From Natronolimnobius sp. AArcel1 (GTDB taxonomy: Archaea; Halobacteriota; Halobacteria; Halobacteriales; Natrialbaceae): a stretch of 64,000 nucleotides of DNA. The stretch is from positions 682,001 to 746,000 of the forward strand of contig NZ_JAAKXY010000002.1 in the NCBI RefSeq assembly GCF_011043775.1. The letters are read 5' to 3'. Below are positions 36,424-43,380 of this stretch, piece after piece (position 1 is the first letter of the stretch; each line of letters opens with the position of its first letter). Position numbers and translations under genes: made by a program. The notes under the pieces are model-generated. The model was not told the DNA's origin and made no database searches. It worked only from the letters and a program-made list of their open reading frames with translations.

Positions 36424-36944
36424 TGCCGGAATTCGACGTCGTCGACCTCGAGCCGGCGTCTCACCCCGAACCCGGCGAGGACGCACCTGCGTTCACCCGA
36501 CCGCTCGTGACCGACGAGTTCTGGGAGGACCGCTCGCTGTCGTCGGTAGTCACCGAGTCTGAGCGGACAATTCTCGTCTTCACGCCGATGATCGGCTCGT
36601 TTCTCGCGACCTACATTTGGGATGAACTGCGCGAGCGGGGCTGGAGCGGCGCTGACGGAACTCAACTCGTCGGCGTCTCGGCTGCGAACCCCTACACCGT
36701 CACACGATTTCTCGAGGACAATGACCTCGAGGTGCGGCTCTTCGCGGACCCGGCGAACGACGTGGCACGCGCCTACGGCGTCGAACACGATGTCGACGGC
36801 ATGGCGGGAATTAGCGAGCCGCGACCCGCGATCATCGCGCTCGATTCGGACGGCACCGTCGAGCACGCCTGGGCCGCAGAGGAGTGGCCGGAGTTTCCCG
36901 ACTACGACGCACTCGAGTCTGAACTGAATCTCGATCTCGAGTAG
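36423..36944 (+). CDS. Peroxiredoxin-like redoxin lacking all cysteines
   Basis: A 173-residue protein with the AhpC/TSA-type fold: PGEDAPAFTRPLV at the N-terminus, ILVFTPMIGSFLATY in the middle and ARAYGVEHDVDGMAGISEPRPAIIALDSDGT at the end of the domain in two runs. In active peroxiredoxins a Cys follows the Pro of FxPxxxTxxC; here that place is near Ala62, and there is no Cys anywhere in the protein. It cannot be a normal peroxidase. It is translationally linked to the glutaredoxin-like gene, so it may bind it as a non-catalytic partner. Confidence 0.78.
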   Translation: MPEFDVVDLEPASHPEPGEDAPAFTRPLVTDEFWEDRSLSSVVTESERTILVFTPMIGSFLATYIWDELRERGWSGADGTQLVGVSAANPYTVTRFLEDNDLEVRLFADPANDVARAYGVEHDVDGMAGISEPRPAIIALDSDGTVEHAWAAEEWPEFPDYDALESELNLDLE

Positions 36945-37031
36945 GGAGAACCGTCAGTCGGTTCGAGACCGCAGCTAACGCACTGACTCGAGGACGGTAT
37001 TCTTTTGCCGATTCCGCCGCGAGTGACAGGT

Positions 37032-37658
37032 ATGAACGCGAACGACGCCAGTGACGACCGCGCGATTGCGCGCGCAGCGGATGCACTCGACGATGGCGAC
37101 CTCGTTGTCTACCCGACCGAAACCGTCTACGGCCTCGCCGCGAACGCACTCGAGTCGGCGGCCGTCGAACGGGTCTTCGAGGTGAAAGGTCGGGACTGGG
37201 ACAAACCGGTCTCGCTCGCCGTCCCGACGTTCGAGACGGCGCTCGAGGCGGGCTATATCGAGGCAACTGAGCGCGAGCGGGCCTTCGCCGACCGGTTTCT
37301 TCCGGGTCCAGTCACGCTCCTCTGTGAACGGACAACTGTCGTCCCCGATGTGCTGACCGCCGGCCGAGAGCGAGTCGGGATTCGCGTGCCGGACTGCGAG
37401 CCAGCACTTGCTCTGCTCGAGGCCGCAGACTGTCCGATCACGTCGACGAGCGCCAACGTCAGCGGCCAGCCAAGTGCACGGACGGTCGACGAAATCGACG
37501 AGCGAGTCCGGGACGAGGCGGTCGTCCTCGACGGCGGTGAAACGCCGGGTACTGAGAGTACGGTTGTCGACCTCTCGAGCGAGACGATTCACCGTCGCGG
37601 CGCGCTCGCTGACGAAATTGAGACGTGGCTCGAGGGTGAAGACGGCGAAGGACGGTAA
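37032..37658 (+). CDS. tsaC: L-threonylcarbamoyladenylate synthase (TsaC/Sua5 family)
   Basis: A 208-residue YrdC-domain enzyme that makes threonylcarbamoyl-AMP for the t6A37 modification of tRNAs reading ANN codons. Motifs: VVYPTETVYGLAANA, FEVKGRDWDKPVSL, LPGPVTLL, ITSTSANVSGQPS and TPGTESTVVDL. It lacks the C-terminal Sua5 domain. Start ATG 37032. Confidence 0.94.
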   Translation: MNANDASDDRAIARAADALDDGDLVVYPTETVYGLAANALESAAVERVFEVKGRDWDKPVSLAVPTFETALEAGYIEATERERAFADRFLPGPVTLLCERTTVVPDVLTAGRERVGIRVPDCEPALALLEAADCPITSTSANVSGQPSARTVDEIDERVRDEAVVLDGGETPGTESTVVDLSSETIHRRGALADEIETWLEGEDGEGR

Positions 37659-37676
37659 AAGGAGCGGCGGACGGCG

Positions 37677-38018
37677 TTATTCGAGAACGTACTGGTCAGC
37701 AACGACGCGTTCAGATCGGTGACGGTCGTACCAGCGCGAGAGGTCGTTCGCGAACAGCGTTGTGGTGGTTCGAACGCGCTGGGAGGCCGGCGAGCGAAAG
37801 AGTGCGATCAGTGACCACATCGTGCCCGAGGCGATGGCTCCGGCCGCAGAGAGGGTCATCCCAAGCGTGAAGAACGTAAACCCATAGACGAATCCAATCC
37901 CCATTGACGGCAGACTCGTTCCTAACGGCACGTTCGCACTCGCGTTGCGAAGCGTCGGGGCGAGAAAGACAATCGAGAGGCCACTTCCGAACATGAAGAC
38001 GAGGTCTTGCCACATCAT
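37677..38018 (-). CDS. Haloarchaeal small membrane protein
   Basis: About 113 residues with two or three hydrophobic segments (DLVFMFGSGLSIVFLAP, GIGFVYGFTFFTLGMTLSA and the following Met-Trp-Ser helix) and a basic C-terminus. The pattern ANVPLGTSLPS followed by GTMWSLIALFRSP is one I associate with conserved haloarchaeal proteins of unknown function. Starts at ATG 38018, ATG 38015 or GTG 38027 are possible. The promoter palindrome at 38040-38052 supports the ATGs. Convergent with tsaC. Confidence 0.68.
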   Translation of the reverse strand: MMWQDLVFMFGSGLSIVFLAPTLRNASANVPLGTSLPSMGIGFVYGFTFFTLGMTLSAAGAIASGTMWSLIALFRSPASQRVRTTTTLFANDLSRWYDRHRSERVVADQYVLE

Positions 38019-38039
38019 CAAAACCACTTACTCGATCAC

Positions 38040-38052
38040 GAGTTAATAACTC
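38040..38052 (-). promoter_or_regulatory. Palindromic TATA region of the small membrane gene
   Basis: GAGTT-AAT-AACTC is a perfect inverted repeat containing TTATTAA on the minus strand, 22-35 bases upstream of the likely start. It overlaps a second inverted repeat, ACTCG-ATCA-CGAGT (about 38030-38043). A regulator bound here would cover the TATA box. Confidence 0.45.
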
Positions 38053-38222
38053 TCTCGGTGTTGAAATCGGTTTGGAGGCCGTATACTCACTGATTACGAC
38101 CACTTTCAAATCCGACGCGTTGCAGACGATGCAACAGGATAATAGTCAGAAAAAGACCACTACTGCTCGGTCGAACTCGCACTGAACGGGCCGTCGTGCC
38201 CACGGTCGTCCCGCTCAGTCGC

Positions 38223-39746
38223 TTATTCGTTCTCGAGGAGGCCGCTTTGCTCGAGGACGCGGCGGCCGGACTGGATGAGTTGGTGCTGGTGTCGTCGGCC
38301 GGTCTGGTTGTGGAGGTCGCCATCGCGTTTGACGATCTCTCCGTCGACCAGCACGGTGTCGATGTTCTCGACGCCGGACTGGAAGACAATCGTCTCGACT
38401 GGGTTGTGAGACGGCACCGTGTTGATGTCGTCCGTTCGAATCATGGCGATATCCGCACGCTTTCCGGGCGTTAGCGAGCCGACCTCGTCCGCGAGGCCGA
38501 GCGCGCGGGCACCCTCAATCGTCGCGAACTCGAGGGCGTCGTGAGCGGTCAGCGAGAGTTCCATGACCTGTTCGCCGGCTTCGACGGTCGGCTGGTTGTC
38601 GAGTGCGCGCTGGGTCTGGAGCGCCGTGCGGGTCTGGGTGAACATGTCGCCGCTGACGTTCGAGACGATGTCGACGCCAATCGACGGGATTGCGCCGCCC
38701 TCGAGCGTCTCTCGGAGCGGGGGCATGCCCATCCCCATCTGCATCTCGACTTCGGGCGTGATCGAGACGGAGCCACCGGAGTCGCCGATCAGTTCGAACT
38801 CCTCGTCAGTGAGGCGGTTGCCGTGGACGTAGTTCAGATCGTCGCCCAAGAGATCGAGTTCCGCGAGCGTCTCGACGCCGCCGGGACCGAGCGAGCCGAT
38901 GTGCATCGAGGCGGGGATATCGAGTTCGCGCGCGAGTTCGATATCGTGAGTGACGACCTCGTCGCTCGAGTAGTCGGGGCCACGAATCCCCATCGCGAGC
39001 GTGAGCAGGTCGTCGTCATCGGCGTCGGCGAATCGCTCGTCGTGCACGCGGCGGATATCGTCTGGGTGCGGTTCCGTGCTCTCGTCCCACCACGTCTCGT
39101 TGTCGTCGCCTGGCGTCCCGTGGGCGAAGACGGCACGGATGCCCGCGTCCTCAAGCGCGTCGATTGCCCGGTTCGTGTGGCCGGGCGAGTTGGCGACGTG
39201 GAACCAGTCCATCACGGTCGTTGTCCCCGCGTTCAACTGCTCGAGTGCGCCAAAGAGATTGCCCAGGTAGACGTCGTTGGGCGTGTAGTGGCTGCTGATC
39301 TCGCCGAGCATCGTCTCGAGGTACTCCATGAACGACCAGTCGCCGGCGACGCCGCGGACGCCAGCCTGCCAGGTGTGGTGGTGGGAGTTGACGAAGCCGG
39401 GGAAGACGATGGAGTCGCTCGCGTCGATGGTCTCCGCGCCTGGTGCGTCGATATCGTGACCGATCTCCTCGATTCGGCCATTGTCGACCAACAGGCTCGC
39501 GTTCTCGAGAATGCCGTACTCCTCGTCGACGGTGACGATTGTGCCGTTTTCGATCAGCTGGCGTCCGTGCTCGAGTCCGTTTCCGTGGCCCGATCCCTGT
39601 CCACGACCGCGTCCGCGCCCGGGATTGCCCTCGTTGGCGCTGCCAATGCCGGCAAAGGAAAGCGCCGCCAGTGCGCCGCCGCTGAGTCCGAGGTAGTTCC
39701 GCCGCGAGACGCTCGAGTCGGTTTCGGTGTCAGGTTCGTTCATCAT
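38223..39746 (-). CDS. Tat-exported amidohydrolase (deaminase/chlorohydrolase-like)
   Basis: A 507-residue metal-dependent hydrolase. Twin-arginine signal SRRNYLGLSGGALAAL (14-29) and a Gly/Arg/His-rich spacer (about 39-60) precede the catalytic domain. Metal ligands: the HxH of NSHHHTWQ (about 122-124), His in ASMHIGSLG, His in YVHGNRLTDEE and Asp in SIGVDIVSN. The family includes atrazine chlorohydrolase-like and cytosine or S-adenosylhomocysteine deaminases, most of them cytosolic. Export through Tat is unusual and suggests an extracellular amine or aromatic substrate. The start MMNEPD at 39746 gives the signal a normal length. Confidence 0.85.
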   Translation of the reverse strand: MMNEPDTETDSSVSRRNYLGLSGGALAALSFAGIGSANEGNPGRGRGRGQGSGHGNGLEHGRQLIENGTIVTVDEEYGILENASLLVDNGRIEEIGHDIDAPGAETIDASDSIVFPGFVNSHHHTWQAGVRGVAGDWSFMEYLETMLGEISSHYTPNDVYLGNLFGALEQLNAGTTTVMDWFHVANSPGHTNRAIDALEDAGIRAVFAHGTPGDDNETWWDESTEPHPDDIRRVHDERFADADDDDLLTLAMGIRGPDYSSDEVVTHDIELARELDIPASMHIGSLGPGGVETLAELDLLGDDLNYVHGNRLTDEEFELIGDSGGSVSITPEVEMQMGMGMPPLRETLEGGAIPSIGVDIVSNVSGDMFTQTRTALQTQRALDNQPTVEAGEQVMELSLTAHDALEFATIEGARALGLADEVGSLTPGKRADIAMIRTDDINTVPSHNPVETIVFQSGVENIDTVLVDGEIVKRDGDLHNQTGRRHQHQLIQSGRRVLEQSGLLENE

Positions 39747-39897
39747 CCAATTGTACCGCCTGAGTGGAGTTGGAATTTCGTTCGGTATATTCCAACTCGT
39801 CGCTGGCGCGTGACAGATGCCTCGAGTGGCCGGATTCTGCGTGGTCTGCCGACCAAAACGATTATTGGAAAACACAATAAAGTTACATATACTGACG

Positions 39898-40275
39898 ATG
39901 ACCGCTTACGCTGCCCTTTCGTCCCCCGTTCGATTCGCACTCGAGGCGGCTGCCCTCGCTATCCTCACCGCCGTATTGCTGGTCGGCGGCACGCAGTCCG
40001 GACTCGTCGTGCCGACGATGACGTGGGTAACGCCAGTCCTCATACTCGCGGGCTGTGGCTTGGGAGTACTGTTCTGGTGGTCTTCGACCGACAGCGACCA
40101 GGGATTCGTCCACCCTCGGCTGTCCGGACGCACCCTCGTGGCAGGACTGCTCGCCATCCTTGCCGGCGGCGCGCTGTGGATCACATTCGTCCCGTCCGCG
40201 TACGGCGCTGATCTGGTCTACGGCGTGCTGGCGCTGGCCTGGACGGCGTTTGTCTGCTCGAGTATTGAGTACTGA
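39898..40275 (+). CDS. Membrane protein, four helices, unknown function
   Basis: A 125-residue protein with four hydrophobic segments (about 15-32, 42-60, 77-93 and 100-118) and a short polar loop WSSTDSDQGFVHPRLSGR. It starts at ATG 39898 behind an ACATATAC element at about 39885-39892. It is divergent from the amidohydrolase gene. Function unknown. Confidence 0.68.
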   Translation: MTAYAALSSPVRFALEAAALAILTAVLLVGGTQSGLVVPTMTWVTPVLILAGCGLGVLFWWSSTDSDQGFVHPRLSGRTLVAGLLAILAGGALWITFVPSAYGADLVYGVLALAWTAFVCSSIEY

Positions 40276-40295
40276 TTCTGTCAAACCAGTACTCA
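40266..40295 (+). terminator. Perfect 9-bp hairpin over the stop codon
   Basis: TGAGTACTG (40266-40274) pairs perfectly with CAGTACTCA (40287-40295) around a 12-base loop, and the stop codon (40273-40275) is in the left arm. It may be a transcription end, a stability element or an operator for the next small gene. Confidence 0.45.
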
Positions 40296-40344
40296 GTAAC
40301 GGTTTTCAGAGAAATATATGATGGATTGAATGTAATAGGATCGT

Positions 40345-40518
40345 ATGAGAGAACAAGGGACTGACTGGATGGTGGTATTGATGCCTACGTTTGCATTGGC
40401 TGTGTTAGCTTATGGAGTCCTCTCTGGGAGCCTGCTTCTTGCTGTTATTGTGATTCTCTTAGCGTGGATACTCAAGGTGTTATCTCAGATCGAGTCATCA
40501 ATTTCCAACGAGCAGTAA
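40345..40518 (+). CDS. Tiny low-GC membrane protein (57 residues)
   Basis: ATG at 40345 to TAA at 40516-40518 encodes MREQGTDWMVVLMPTF, then a hydrophobic stretch to about residue 44 (two short helices around LSGSLLLAV), and a polar end LSQIESSISNEQ. An AAATATATGAT element at about 40312-40322 would be its TATA box. Codon use is AT-rich compared with neighbours, like the ORF at 28081-28284. Function unknown. It sits directly upstream of the four-hairpin array. Confidence 0.55.
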   Translation: MREQGTDWMVVLMPTFALAVLAYGVLSGSLLLAVIVILLAWILKVLSQIESSISNEQ

Positions 40519-40533
40519 GCGAGCAACGTCGTT

Positions 40534-40635
40534 CGAAAGACGTTTTACGTCTTTCGTGACTGAGCGAATCTCTGATTCGCGATGTCCGCGAAACCGTTTG
40601 GTTTCGCGTGATGACGAGACGCCGGAGGCGTCTCG
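40534..40635. repeat. Array of four consecutive perfect hairpins
   Basis: Four stems follow each other with no mismatch. (1) CGAAAGACGT / ACGTCTTTCG, loop TTT, 40534-40556. (2) GCGAATC / GATTCGC, loop TCT, 40564-40580. (3) CGCGAAACC / GGTTTCGCG, loop GTTT, 40587-40608. (4) CGAGACGCC / GGCGTCTCG, loop GGA, 40615-40635. Spacers are TGACTGA, GATGTC and TGATGA. The stems share geometry (7-10 pairs, 3-4 base loops, a CGA at or near the outer end) but differ in sequence. It lies between two convergent genes. No known element type is recognised. Confidence 0.85.
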
Positions 40636-40697
40636 AACCACAAGCGAACCCGACGAGAAAACGGTACGTGGGCTGGATCAGTGGCCACTCGCATCGA

Positions 40698-41459
40698 TCA
40701 GTCGCCAGCCGTCAGTTGCAGCGCCTGCACAACTGGATCGCCCGTCTCGCTCGAGACGAACGTCGTCGCGAGCCAGGATTCGGCCTGCGTCAGGCGGTAC
40801 TGCAACGTCGAGGTCGGAATTGCCTCTGCTTCGGCGATTTCCTGAATCGAGTGACGCCGCGGCGAGTCGTAGTAGCCGTACTCGACGGCCAACTCGAGGG
40901 CGTCGCGCTGTTTGTAGGGCAACTCCGCCTGCGTTGCGTGCTCGTCGGGCCACTCGCTCGCGCCGTTGACGCGCTCGAACTCGAGGCTGAGTCCCTCGCG
41001 GAGGTTCCCCTTGAGTTCGTCATAGATCGGTCGCACGGCCGCGTCGTCTTCGGCGAGAATCCGCCACTTGTACTCGTGGCCGTGCTGTTCGGCGCGACAG
41101 AGAACGCCATCCTCGAGATGCGTGGCAGCGAGATACGGTACTGATCGGCAGCCATCGCCTTCGGATTGGCGAGAGTAAATGAGTCGGCGCGTCGGGCGTT
41201 CGGCGAGGGTTTCGTACGTCCAGTCGATTGGACAGCCACCCATCCCGCGCACGCTCGAGCAGCGAGTGAGATTCGCCAGTCGGTCGTCGTAGACAGCAAG
41301 CGCCTCGCGTGGCCCCGTGACCTCGTCGAGTCGCCACATCGTCTCCGACGTGGCGTGACAGGAGACGGTTCGCGCGTAGAGCCCCGGATGGTCGATGAAG
41401 GTGTCCATCAGGTGGTCCGCGCCCCGCTCGTAGGTGATGGTAAAGGCGAATTCGCGCAT
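40698..41459 (-). CDS. Bacterio-opsin-activator-type HTH regulator
   Basis: A 253-residue DNA-binding protein. The N-terminal 180 residues are a sensory domain of the haloarchaeal type (MREFAFTITYERGADHLMD onward). The C-terminus is an HTH_10 domain (about 195-240): LPYKQRDALELAVEYGYYDSPRR, split here as LPYKQRDALELAVEYGYY and DSPRRHSIQEIAEAE, then STLQYRLTQAE. Proteins of this class activate local genes in response to unknown signals. Convergent with the hairpin array and the small membrane gene. Confidence 0.88.
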   Translation of the reverse strand: MREFAFTITYERGADHLMDTFIDHPGLYARTVSCHATSETMWRLDEVTGPREALAVYDDRLANLTRCSSVRGMGGCPIDWTYETLAERPTRRLIYSRQSEGDGCRSVPYLAATHLEDGVLCRAEQHGHEYKWRILAEDDAAVRPIYDELKGNLREGLSLEFERVNGASEWPDEHATQAELPYKQRDALELAVEYGYYDSPRRHSIQEIAEAEAIPTSTLQYRLTQAESWLATTFVSSETGDPVVQALQLTAGD

Positions 41460-41549
41460 ACAAACCCCAACGCGGTACGGCGGTATCAACGTCACGTTGG
41501 CATATACCAACTGCCAGCCTCGCTGCGCTCCTGCGTTGTCGCGCTCGCG

Positions 41550-42200
41550 TTAGTTTGCCGCGAGCACGTCGTCTGCGATCAGTTCCTCGCGCGCCTCGCT
41601 CATCGAGGTGACAACGACGTCACAGTGGGGTTCGACGGCCGGTTTCGGCTCGAAGCCGATTGCGAGACCGGCAACCTCGAGCATCGGGAGATCGTTCGCG
41701 CCGTCACCGATGGCGACGCAGTCCTCGAGGGACGCGTCGACGTCGCTTGCGAGGTTCTCGAGGGCGGTGTCTTTGGTGCCCTCGATGAGCGAGCCCGTTA
41801 CGTCGCCGGTCAGTTCGTCCTCTGCCTCGTTCATCGGCAGTCGGTTCGAGACGATGTGATCGACCGAGACGCCCTCGCGCTCGAGTGCGGTTGCGACGCC
41901 GCGTTCGAAGCCGCCGGTCAGAATCGCGGTCGTGACGCCGGCCTCGTTCAGTTCGGCGATCAGGTCCGCTGCACCCTCGCGGAGTTCGACCTTCTCGAAG
42001 GCGGCCTGGGCGTCCTCGGCTGGGAGGCCCTCGAGCAGGGCGGCGCGCTTGCGCAGGCTCTCGGCGTAGTCGATTTCGTCGTTCATCGAGGCCTCGGTAA
42101 TTTCGGCCATGTCGTCGGCGACGCCACAGCGTTCGCCGAGCAGGACGGTCATCTCGGAGTCAGAAAGCGTTCCATCGAAGTCGAAGGCGACGACTGTCAT
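41550..42200 (-). CDS. serB: Phosphoserine phosphatase
   Basis: A 216-residue HAD-family phosphatase for the last step of serine synthesis. Motif I is FDFDGTLSD (Asp7 nucleophile, Asp9), motif II is ILTGGF, motif III has the conserved Lys in EGTKDTAL and motif IV is AIGDGANDLPML. The ATG at 42200 (MTVVAFDFDG) is preferred over the longer frame to 42305. serA lies about 1.2 kb away on the same strand, with a lipoprotein gene on the opposite strand between them. Confidence 0.93.
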   Translation of the reverse strand: MTVVAFDFDGTLSDSEMTVLLGERCGVADDMAEITEASMNDEIDYAESLRKRAALLEGLPAEDAQAAFEKVELREGAADLIAELNEAGVTTAILTGGFERGVATALEREGVSVDHIVSNRLPMNEAEDELTGDVTGSLIEGTKDTALENLASDVDASLEDCVAIGDGANDLPMLEVAGLAIGFEPKPAVEPHCDVVVTSMSEAREELIADDVLAAN

Positions 42201-42374
42201 CGACCGGTGATTGTGCGGCCCCCAATAAACCAGTTCAGGTTTTGTGTGGCAGTGTTGCCCCTGCGCGGACTGGACAATGCCCATCGAAGCATCGGGCGTC
42301 GACACTGCTTTCGGACGTTCTCACACAGCGGACAGTCACGAGCAGTTATGCATCCGTTCGTGGTGGGCCAGTGT

Positions 42375-43280
42375 ATGACAGACTCGAGGACGACCCTGAC
42401 ACGTCGCGGTGCCGTGGCGGCGACGGCGGCCGGTCTTGCGGGCCTCGCTGGCTGTGCGAGCAGCAGTGACGACCAGGAGAGCCCATCGACCGAGACGAAC
42501 AGTAGCGAAACGGACACCAACGACTCGGACGACAGCGAGTCAGGCGTGCAGAGCGAAGACGACATACCGGAGATTTCCGGCCCCGAGACGCCGCCGGAGT
42601 GGGATCACGCCGAGTTCCGCGCGTGGCTGCTTGATGACGATTCTGGAACCGGCAGCCGGCGCTTCGATTACACTGAGACGATTCCGGATGGATTCGGTGA
42701 CGACCTCCCGTCGTTTTTCGACGTCTCCGCAGCGACCGTCGACAGCCACCTCTCCCAATCGTCAACGCAGGTCTTCTTCGGCGCGTTCGACGTCGATGCG
42801 ATGATCGAGGACGCGGCGGCCGCCGATGGCTTCACTGTCACCGACGAGTACCGCGGCTACGGCATCCTCGAGCCAACGAGCGACGGCCCATCGGCTGCAG
42901 TCGGGTCGAACGCCATCGTCATCGGCACCGACTACGAACAGCGCGTCGACGCTCGCTACGGCGAGGAAGCACGGCTCGAGGAGGCCGACGAAACGGTCGC
43001 CCAACTCTTTGCGGAACTGCCCCACGAGAATACGATTAGCGGCCAGTACGGCAGTCCAACGGGCATCGACATCGCCGCCGAAGAGATCATCCTCTGGGGC
43101 GTCTCGAGTCCAGAGCCGATGGCCGACTCGATGACTTGGGTCGCCATTTTCGAGGACGACGTTGAGGTCACCGATGACATGGTTTCGGCGTTTGAAGACA
43201 TCTCGAGTGACGTGTCCGAGTCCGAACTCGACGGGCAGGTCGTTCGCGTGACGGGCGCACCGCCGGATCTCTCGGAGTGA
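42375..43280 (+). CDS. Exported lipoprotein, unknown function
   Basis: A 301-residue protein with an N-terminal signal containing TRRGAVAATAAG (possible Tat) and lipobox LAGC (Cys27). An acidic Ser/Thr/Asp/Glu linker (about 28-70) leads to a globular domain (about 75-300) with repeated alternation of strands and helices. Function unknown. It is placed between serB and serA but on the opposite strand, so it is not part of a ser operon. Confidence 0.78.
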   Translation: MTDSRTTLTRRGAVAATAAGLAGLAGCASSSDDQESPSTETNSSETDTNDSDDSESGVQSEDDIPEISGPETPPEWDHAEFRAWLLDDDSGTGSRRFDYTETIPDGFGDDLPSFFDVSAATVDSHLSQSSTQVFFGAFDVDAMIEDAAAADGFTVTDEYRGYGILEPTSDGPSAAVGSNAIVIGTDYEQRVDARYGEEARLEEADETVAQLFAELPHENTISGQYGSPTGIDIAAEEIILWGVSSPEPMADSMTWVAIFEDDVEVTDDMVSAFEDISSDVSESELDGQVVRVTGAPPDLSE

Positions 43281-43380
43281 GTTGCAGTTGGTCGCACTGG
43301 GGTGCTCGTAGAAACTATCTCCGCTCGTGACGAGTTCGGCAAAAAAGACTCCGTAATCGGGCTCAGTTCGCGGTCCCGAC

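Noticed and set aside
38541-40211. A plus-strand open frame of about 550 codons opposite the amidohydrolase
   Set aside because: It runs antisense to a gene with full metal-ligand motifs and continues through a divergent promoter; a shadow.
40556-41144. Open frames crossing the four-hairpin array
   Set aside because: Arg/Ser/Thr-rich frames created by GC-rich stems and antisense to the HTH regulator; not genes.
41166-42374. Upstream extension of the lipoprotein frame at 42375
   Set aside because: It would be antisense to serB and the HTH regulator and would bury the signal peptide and lipobox inside the protein.
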